From contig JALVEM010000205.1 of NCBI GenBank assembly GCA_027030825.1, forward strand, positions 1-11,271: DNA of 11,271 nucleotides, written 5' to 3'. This DNA comes from Thiohalobacter sp. (lineage in GTDB: Bacteria; Pseudomonadota; Gammaproteobacteria; Thiohalobacterales; Thiohalobacteraceae). A model generated the notes under the pieces. That model was given only the letters and a program-made list of their open reading frames with translations. It did not search any database and had not been told where the DNA came from. Numbering within the stretch: position 1 is the stretch's first letter; each line of letters opens with the position of its first letter. A program made the translations under genes and the position numbers. This document shows, in pieces, positions 6,521 to 11,271 of the stretch.

Positions 6521-7413
6521 ACGCGACGGAGATCGACATGCCGGCAGGCGAACTGCGCGAGAACGAACCCATGGCGCGTCACACCACCTGGCGCGTGGGC
6601 GGTCCCGCGCGCCTGTTCTATCGCCCCGCCGGCATCGACGATCTCGCGGCCTTTCTCGCCGATCTGGATCCGGCGCTGCCGGTGCTGATGCTGGGGCTCG
6701 GCAGCAACCTGCTGGTGCGCGACGGCGGTTTCCCCGGCGCGGTGATCGCCCTGCAGGGCACGCTGGACCGGCTGGTGCGCGTCGCACCCGACACCTTCGA
6801 GGCCGAGGCGGGCGTGACCTGTGCCAAGCTGGCCCGGGAGGCGGCGCGGGCGGGCCTGGCCGGCGCCGAATTCCTGGCCGGCATCCCCGGCACCGTCGGC
6901 GGGGCGCTGGCCATGAATGCCGGCGCCTTCGGCGGCGAGACCTGGGAGGCCGTCACCGCGGTGCAGACGGTCGACCGCCGGGGCGTGCTGCGCTGGCGGC
7001 GGCCCGGCGACTACCGGGTCGGCTACCGGCAGGTGGAGGGGCCGGAAGGGGAATGGTTCGTGGCCGGGCGGTTCCGGTATGCACCGGGAGACGTCGCGGC
7101 GGCGCAGCGCCGCATCCGGGCCCTGCTGGCCCGGCGCGGCGATACGCAGCCGACCCGTCAGCCGAGCTGCGGTTCGGTGTTCCGCAACCCGCCGGGCGAT
7201 CATGCCGCCCGCCTCATCGAGGCCGCCGGGCTCAAGGGCGCCTGTCGCGGCGGGGCCTGCGTCTCCGAGCTGCATGCGAACTTCATCGTCAACACGGGCG
7301 GGGCCACGGCAGCGGACATCGAGGGGTTGATCCGGCACGTGCAGGCGCAGGTGGCCGCCCGGTTCGGCGTGCGCCTGGAGCCGGAGGTGCGCATCGTGGG
7401 GGTGTCGGCATGA
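6517..7413 (+). CDS. murB: UDP-N-acetylenolpyruvoylglucosamine reductase MurB, type II
   Basis: MurB is the cytoplasmic FAD enzyme that uses NADPH to reduce UDP-GlcNAc-enolpyruvate to UDP-MurNAc, the substrate of MurC. The product is 298 aa. The FAD-binding part shows 'HTTWRVGGPARLFYRP' near residue 22, 'LGLGSNLLVRDGG' and 'LAGIPGTVGGALAMNAGA'. The substrate domain has 'GYR' (Y170, R171), 'CGSVFRNPPGDHAARLIE' with S220 as the expected proton donor, and 'LEPEVRIVG' with E290. The length and the CGSVFRNP block point to the shorter type II form (S. aureus/B. subtilis type), not the 342-aa type I enzyme of E. coli. ATG 6517 has a poor Shine-Dalgarno but overlaps the preceding small ORF. An in-frame ATG at 6538 has GGAG (6528-6531) 6 nt upstream and would give a 291-aa protein. 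Confidence 0.96.
   Translation: MNATEIDMPAGELRENEPMARHTTWRVGGPARLFYRPAGIDDLAAFLADLDPALPVLMLGLGSNLLVRDGGFPGAVIALQGTLDRLVRVAPDTFEAEAGVTCAKLAREAARAGLAGAEFLAGIPGTVGGALAMNAGAFGGETWEAVTAVQTVDRRGVLRWRRPGDYRVGYRQVEGPEGEWFVAGRFRYAPGDVAAAQRRIRALLARRGDTQPTRQPSCGSVFRNPPGDHAARLIEAAGLKGACRGGACVSELHANFIVNTGGATAADIEGLIRHVQAQVAARFGVRLEPEVRIVGVSA
6528..6531 (+). promoter_or_regulatory. Possible Shine-Dalgarno for an internal murB start
   Basis: GGAG lies 6 nt before the in-frame ATG at 6538. It is a better ribosome binding site than anything before ATG 6517, where only a weak AGAG at 6507-6510 is seen. The seven residues between the two starts (MNATEID) match no conserved MurB motif, so the shorter form is possible. 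Confidence 0.35.
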
Positions 7414-8336
7414 AGCGCTACGGGAAGGTGGCGGTCCTGCTGGGCGGCACTTCCGCCGAACGCCCGATCTCGCTCAGGAGCGGGCAGGCCGTTCTGGCAT
7501 CCCTGCAACGGCAGGGCATCGATGCGCAGGCGCTCGATCCCGCGCAGCGCGACACCCTGGGGCGGCTCGAGGCGGAAGGGTTCGATCGGGCGTTCATCAT
7601 GCTGCACGGCCGCGGCGGCGAGGACGGCACCATCCAGGGCGCCCTGGAGACGCTCGGCATGCCCTACACCGGCAGCGGCGTGCTGGGCTCGGCGCTGGCC
7701 ATGGACAAGCACCGCACCAAGCTGGTCTGGCAGGCGACCGGCATCCCGTCGCCGCCGGCGCGCATCGTCCGGGCTGCCGCGGAACTGGCGCAGGCGGCCG
7801 AGGCCGTGGGTTTTCCGCTGATCGTCAAGCCGGTCCACGAGGGCTCGAGCATCGGCATGCGCCGCGTGGACGGGCCGGATGCGCTGGAGGCCGCCTGGCG
7901 GGAGGCCGCCGCGGTCGATGCGGAGGTGCTGCTGGAGCGCTGGATCGAGGGCGAGGAATACACGGTGGCGATCCTGGGCGAACGGGCGTTGCCCGTGATC
8001 CGGCTCGAGACGCCGCGCGACTTCTACGACTACGAGGCCAAGTACCACTCCGACCAGACCCGCTACCACATCCCCTGCGGCCTGCCGGAGGCGCGCGAGC
8101 AGGCGCTGGCGGCCATGGCCCGGGAGGCCTTTCTGGCCGTGGGGGCCTCGGGCTGGGGACGGGTGGACCTGATGTTCGACGCCGAGGGGCGGCCCTGGTT
8201 CCTGGAAGTGAACACGGTGCCGGGGATGACGGACCACAGCCTGGTGCCGATGGCCGCGCGCGCGGCGGGCATGGATTTCGATGCGCTGGTGCGCGCCATT
8301 CTCGACACCAGCATCAGGGAGGACGACGGGCGGTGA
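7410..8336 (+). CDS. ddl: D-alanine--D-alanine ligase (DdlB type)
   Basis: Ddl is the cytoplasmic ATP-grasp enzyme that joins two D-Ala molecules into the dipeptide used by MurF. The product is 308 aa, like E. coli DdlB (306 aa). Motifs in order are 'VLLGGTSAER' with E17, 'ALHGRGGEDG'-like 'MLHGRGGEDGTIQG', 'YTGSGVLGSALAMDKHRTK', 'VKPVHEGSSIGM', 'FYDYEAKYHSD' with Y212, 'GWGRVDLM', 'EVNTVPGMTDHSLVPMAA'. The Tyr at 212 corresponds to the Tyr of the E. coli omega loop, which fits D-Ala-D-Ala rather than D-Ala-D-Lac synthesis. Pro19 stands where E. coli DdlB has a second Glu (SAERP versus SAERE). The start overlaps the murB stop (ATGA 7410-7413). Only a G-run (7398-7402) serves as a weak Shine-Dalgarno, so coupling to murB is likely. 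Confidence 0.97.
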   Translation: MKRYGKVAVLLGGTSAERPISLRSGQAVLASLQRQGIDAQALDPAQRDTLGRLEAEGFDRAFIMLHGRGGEDGTIQGALETLGMPYTGSGVLGSALAMDKHRTKLVWQATGIPSPPARIVRAAAELAQAAEAVGFPLIVKPVHEGSSIGMRRVDGPDALEAAWREAAAVDAEVLLERWIEGEEYTVAILGERALPVIRLETPRDFYDYEAKYHSDQTRYHIPCGLPEAREQALAAMAREAFLAVGASGWGRVDLMFDAEGRPWFLEVNTVPGMTDHSLVPMAARAAGMDFDALVRAILDTSIREDDGR

Positions 8337-9130
8337 CGCGCAGGAGCCGGAAGAAGAAGGCCCAGGCGCGGGTGCGCAATCGGCGCCGGATGGAGCAGGC
8401 GGCAGCCCTGTGGCGGCAGCGCCTGCCGGGGCTGGCGGTCCTGACGCTGGTGGTGCTGACGCTGGCGGGCACGGCGTTCGGACTGCACCGGCTGTTCGAC
8501 CCGGCGCGCTTCCCGTTGCGCACTCTCGAGGTGGAGGGGGCGCTCCGGGTGCTGGAACCCGCCGGAATCCGGGCCGTGCTCGCCCCGCTCTGGCAGGGAC
8601 AGGGCTTCTTCACGGTGGACGTGCAGGCGATCCGGGAGGCGGCCGAGGGCATGGCCTGGGTACGGGAAGCGCAGGTCCGCCGGGTCTGGCCCGACCGGCT
8701 GGTGGTGAGCGTCCGCGAGCAGGTGCCCGTGGCCCGCTGGGGACGCAACGAGCTGCTCAACTCGGCCGGCGAGCGCTTTCCCGTCGCCGGCCGGCCGGTG
8801 CCGGCCGGCCTCCCCCGGCTGGCCGGACCGCCCGGCACCGAGGCCCGCGTGCTCGCCACCTGGCGCGACTGGTCGGCGCGGCTGGCGGCGGTGGGGCTGA
8901 AGGCCCGGCAGCTGGCGCTGGATGCGCGCCATGCCTGGCATCTGGTGCTCGCCGACGGCATGCGCCTGGAACCCGGCCGCAAGGAGGCCGAGGCGCGGCT
9001 GGCGCGGTTCCTGGCCGCCTGGCCGAAGGTGGCGAAGGCCGCCGGCGGGCGTCGGGCGCGGTATGCGGACCTGCGTTACAGCAACGGTTTCGCCGTGCGC
9101 TGGCACGACGACGGGCAGGAGAAGACGTGA
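8333..9130 (+). CDS. ftsQ: Cell division protein FtsQ
   Basis: FtsQ is a bitopic inner-membrane divisome protein that joins FtsB and FtsL and links FtsA/FtsZ to the septal synthases. The product is 265 aa. It has a strongly basic cytoplasmic tail (residues 1-30, including RKKK and RRR), one membrane helix at about 31-52, then a periplasmic POTRA domain at about 60-128. That domain starts 'FPLRTLEVEG' and includes 'MAWVREAQVRRVWPDRL' and 'VSVREQVPVARW'. The remaining beta domain ends with 'YADLRYSNGFAVRW'. The start codon is GTG, in the overlap GTGA (8333-8336) with the ddl stop. GGAGG at 8318-8322 is 10 nt upstream, and no in-frame ATG lies nearby. A GC-rich inverted repeat interrupts the coding sequence at 8789-8810, encoding a Pro/Gly/Ala-rich loop. 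Confidence 0.95.
   Translation: MTRRSRKKKAQARVRNRRRMEQAAALWRQRLPGLAVLTLVVLTLAGTAFGLHRLFDPARFPLRTLEVEGALRVLEPAGIRAVLAPLWQGQGFFTVDVQAIREAAEGMAWVREAQVRRVWPDRLVVSVREQVPVARWGRNELLNSAGERFPVAGRPVPAGLPRLAGPPGTEARVLATWRDWSARLAAVGLKARQLALDARHAWHLVLADGMRLEPGRKEAEARLARFLAAWPKVAKAAGGRRARYADLRYSNGFAVRWHDDGQEKT
8789..8810 (+). repeat. Perfect GC-only inverted repeat inside ftsQ
   Basis: GGCCGGCCGG (8789-8798) is followed by TG and then CCGGCCGGCC (8801-8810), a perfect 10-bp inverted repeat with a 2-nt centre. The arms are overlapping GGCC/CCGG units, and related copies lie at about 8764-8769 and 8820-8825. It encodes the low-complexity segment around 'AGRPVPAGLPRLAG' in FtsQ. The transcript could form a very stable hairpin, but there is no T-run to make it a terminator. 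It may be only a product of GC bias on Gly, Pro and Ala codons. Confidence 0.75.
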
Positions 9131-9134
9131 GGCC

Positions 9135-10367
9135 ATGACGCGACGGACGGAAAAGAACCTGATCGTGGGGCTCGACATCGGCACCTCCAAGGTGGTGGCG
9201 ATCGTCGGCGAGATCCTGCCCGAGGGCGGCATCGAGGTCATCGGGCTGGGCTCGCATCCCTCGCGCGGCATGAAGAAGGGCGTGGTGGTGAACATCGAGT
9301 CCACCGTGCACTCCATCCAGCGCGCCGTGGAAGAGGCCGAGCTGATGGCCGGTTGCGAGATCCACTCGGTCTATACCGGCATCGCCGGCAGTCACATCCG
9401 CAGTCTCAACTCGCATGGCATCGTCGCCATCCGCGACAAGGAGGTCACGCCGGGCGACGTGGAGCGCGTCATCGACGCCGCCCGCGCGGTGGCCATCCCG
9501 GCCGACCAGAAACTGCTGCACGTGCTGCCGCAGGAATTCATCATCGACAACCAGGACGGCATCCGCGAGCCGGTGGGCATGTCCGGCGTGCGGCTCGAGG
9601 CCCGCGTGCACCTGGTCACGGGCGCGGTCTCCGCCGCCCAGAACATCGTCAAGTGCGTCGGCCGCTGCGGGCTCGAGGTCGACGACATCATTCTCGAGCA
9701 GCTCGCCTCCAGTTACGCCGTGCTCACCGAGGACGAGAAGGACCTCGGCGTCTGCCTGGTCGACATCGGCGGCGGCACCACCGACATCGCGGTCTTCACC
9801 GAGGGTGCCATCCGTCACACGGCCAACATCCCGATCGCCGGCGATCAGGTCACCAACGACATCGCCGTGGCGCTGCGCACGCCCACCCAGCACGCCGAGG
9901 AGATCAAGATCAAGTACGCCTGCGCGCTCACGCAGCTGGCCAGCCCCGAGGAGACCATCGAGGTGCCCAGCGTCGGCGATCGCCCGCCGCGCCGACTGGC
10001 GCGCACCACGCTGGCCGAGGTGGTGGAGCCGCGATACGAAGAGCTGCTGCAGCTGGTGCAGGCGGAGCTGCGGCGCAGCGGATTCGAGGATCTGTGCGCG
10101 GCCGGCATCGTGCTCACGGGCGGCAGCTCGCGCATCGAGGGGCTGGTCGAGCTCGCAGAGGAAGTCTTCCACATGCCGGTGCGTCTGGGGCTGCCCCAGT
10201 ACGTCACCGGCCTGTCGGATGTGGTACGCAACCCCATCTACGCCACCGGCGTGGGGTTGCTGCTGTTCGGTCACCGCAACCGGACCCACCGCAACGCGGA
10301 ATTCCAGCGGGGCGGTCTGAAGGGAATCTGGGCGAGGATGCGGAGCTGGTTCCAGGGGAACTTCTGA
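9135..10367 (+). CDS. ftsA: Cell division protein FtsA
   Basis: FtsA is an actin-family ATPase that tethers FtsZ filaments to the inner membrane and recruits later divisome proteins. The product is 410 aa, near the 420 aa of E. coli. Phosphate-1 motif: 'IVGLDIGTSKVVAIVGE' at about residue 10. The FtsA-specific 1C region includes 'KKGVVVNIESTVHSIQRAVEEAE'. Phosphate-2 motif: VDIGGGTTD at 209-217. Adenosine motif: TGGSSRIEGL at 328-337. The last 15 residues (KGIWARMRSWFQGNF) form the amphipathic membrane-targeting helix expected of FtsA. ATG 9135 is 4 nt after the ftsQ stop. The nearest good ribosome site, AGGAG at 9117-9121, is 13 nt away, so coupling to ftsQ is likely. Confidence 0.97.
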   Translation: MTRRTEKNLIVGLDIGTSKVVAIVGEILPEGGIEVIGLGSHPSRGMKKGVVVNIESTVHSIQRAVEEAELMAGCEIHSVYTGIAGSHIRSLNSHGIVAIRDKEVTPGDVERVIDAARAVAIPADQKLLHVLPQEFIIDNQDGIREPVGMSGVRLEARVHLVTGAVSAAQNIVKCVGRCGLEVDDIILEQLASSYAVLTEDEKDLGVCLVDIGGGTTDIAVFTEGAIRHTANIPIAGDQVTNDIAVALRTPTQHAEEIKIKYACALTQLASPEETIEVPSVGDRPPRRLARTTLAEVVEPRYEELLQLVQAELRRSGFEDLCAAGIVLTGGSSRIEGLVELAEEVFHMPVRLGLPQYVTGLSDVVRNPIYATGVGLLLFGHRNRTHRNAEFQRGGLKGIWARMRSWFQGNF

Positions 10368-10393
10368 GGTTTCAATCAAGCACGCAACACACG

Positions 10394-10398
10394 AGGAG
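10394..10398 (+). promoter_or_regulatory. Shine-Dalgarno sequence of ftsZ
   Basis: AGGAG lies 9 nt before ATG 10408, in the 40-nt gap between ftsA and ftsZ. Unlike most genes in this run, ftsZ has a full-strength site free of the upstream stop codon, in line with the higher translation FtsZ usually needs relative to FtsA. Confidence 0.75.
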
Positions 10399-10407
10399 AC
10401 AGACGCC

Positions 10408-11271
10408 ATGTTCGAACTGATGGACACCTACAGCCAGAGCGCCGTGATCAAGGTCATGGGCGTGGGCGGCGGTGGCGGCAACGCCCTGCAGCACATGGTC
10501 CGTTCCAGCATCGAGGGGGTGGATTTCATCTGCGCCAACACCGATGCCCAGGCCCTGCAGAGCGTGGATGCGCCGATCTCGCTGCAGCTCGGATCAAGCA
10601 TCACCAAGGGGCTGGGCGCCGGCGCCAATCCCGACATCGGCCGCCAGGCGGCCATGGAGGACCGCGAACGCATCGCCGAGGTCATCGAGGGCGCCGACAT
10701 GCTCTTCATCACCGCCGGCATGGGCGGCGGCACCGGCACGGGCGCGGCGCCGGTGGTGGCCCAGATCGCCAAGGAGCTCGGCATCCTCACCGTGGCCGTG
10801 GTGACCAAGCCGTTCCCGTTCGAGGGCCGCAAGCGCATGATGGTGGCCGAGAAGGGCATCGAGGAACTCGGCAAGTACGTCGACTCCCTGATCACCATTC
10901 CCAACGAGAAGCTGCTCACCGTGCTCGGCAAGCAGATCACCCTGCTCGATGCCTTCAAGGCCGCCAACGACGTGCTGCACGGTGCGGTGCAGGGCATCGC
11001 CGAACTGATCACCCGGCCCGGGCTGATCAACGTCGACTTCGCCGACGTCAAGACCGTCATGTCGGAGATGGGCATGGCCATGATGGGTTCCGGCGTGGCG
11101 CGCGGCGAGGACCGGGCCCGCGAGGCGGCCGAGGCGGCCATCGCCAGCCCGCTGCTCGAGGACGTGAACCTCTCCGGTGCGGCCGGCATCCTGGTCAACG
11201 TCACCGCCGGCATGGACCTCGCCATCGGCGAGTTCGAGGAGGTCGGCAACACGGTCAAGGAATTCGCCTCC
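10408..11271 (+). CDS. ftsZ: Cell division GTPase FtsZ, 5' part (cut by window end)
   Basis: FtsZ is the tubulin-like GTPase that forms the cytokinetic Z ring. The window holds the first 288 codons without a stop; the family is usually about 380-400 aa, so the end of the globular core, the linker and the C-terminal FtsA/ZipA-binding peptide are missing. Seen are the N-terminal nucleotide loop 'GVGGGGGNAL', 'FICANTDAQAL', the tubulin signature GGGTGTG at residues 106-112, 'TKPFPFEG', and the catalytic T7 loop 'GLINVDFADVKTVM' with N208, D210 and D213, which completes the GTPase site of the next subunit. ATG 10408 is set by a well-spaced AGGAG. Confidence 0.98.
   Translation, partial: MFELMDTYSQSAVIKVMGVGGGGGNALQHMVRSSIEGVDFICANTDAQALQSVDAPISLQLGSSITKGLGAGANPDIGRQAAMEDRERIAEVIEGADMLFITAGMGGGTGTGAAPVVAQIAKELGILTVAVVTKPFPFEGRKRMMVAEKGIEELGKYVDSLITIPNEKLLTVLGKQITLLDAFKAANDVLHGAVQGIAELITRPGLINVDFADVKTVMSEMGMAMMGSGVARGEDRAREAAEAAIASPLLEDVNLSGAAGILVNVTAGMDLAIGEFEEVGNTVKEFAS

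Noticed and set aside
4677..6572. Long open frame of 631 codons on the - strand opposite murC
   Set aside because: Antisense shadow of a gene with high GC3. It has Arg/His/Gly/Pro-rich low-complexity sequence, no recognisable motif, and covers murC, which is certain.
6462..7409. Upstream extension of the ddl frame to 6462
   Set aside because: This part runs out of frame through murB and is Arg/Gly-rich. The Ddl family N-terminus begins at 7410 with the GGTSAER loop in the right place.
10368..10407. ftsA-ftsZ gap examined for a promoter or terminator
   Set aside because: Only the ftsZ Shine-Dalgarno is seen; there is no hairpin with a T-run and no paired -35/-10 boxes.

Overview
The window is a stretch of a bacterial chromosomal division and cell wall (dcw) cluster, entirely on the + strand and almost gap-free. 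GC content is high, with third codon positions nearly all G or C. The order murF-mraY-murD-ftsW-murG-murC-murB-ddl-ftsQ-ftsA-ftsZ is the Escherichia/Pseudomonas type of dcw order. The proteins resemble gammaproteobacterial versions: a 360-aa MraY whose catalytic aspartates fall at the E. coli numbers, a DdlB-like ligase, and an FtsQ and FtsA of normal proteobacterial size. I infer a high-GC gammaproteobacterium outside the enterics, possibly a purple-sulfur or related lineage. The genus cannot be told from this window.

Layout: 1-80 is the 3' end of murF. 80-1162 is mraY. 1178-1252 is a 24-codon ORF with a strong Shine-Dalgarno sequence and a single membrane helix, which I do not recognise. 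Then come murD (to 2609), ftsW (2606-3808), murG (3805-4893) and murC (4890-6344). A 172-nt spacer follows, holding a doubtful 59-codon Arg-rich ORF (6341-6520). The rest is murB (6517-7413), ddl (7410-8336), ftsQ (8333-9130, GTG start), ftsA (9135-10367) and ftsZ (from 10408, cut by the window end).

The genes form one pathway. MurC, MurD and MurF add L-Ala, D-Glu and D-Ala-D-Ala to the UDP-MurNAc made by MurB, and Ddl supplies the D-Ala-D-Ala. MraY and MurG then build lipid I and lipid II at the inner face of the membrane. FtsW polymerises lipid II at the septum, where FtsZ, FtsA and FtsQ build the divisome. Most junctions are ATGA, GTGA or TGATG overlaps, so the genes are probably co-transcribed and translationally coupled. 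I saw no clear terminator or promoter inside the window.

I see no mobile element, CRISPR array, RNA gene or defence system. The items worth a second look are the micro-ORF between mraY and murD, the spacer ORF between murC and murB, and a perfect GC-rich inverted repeat inside ftsQ.
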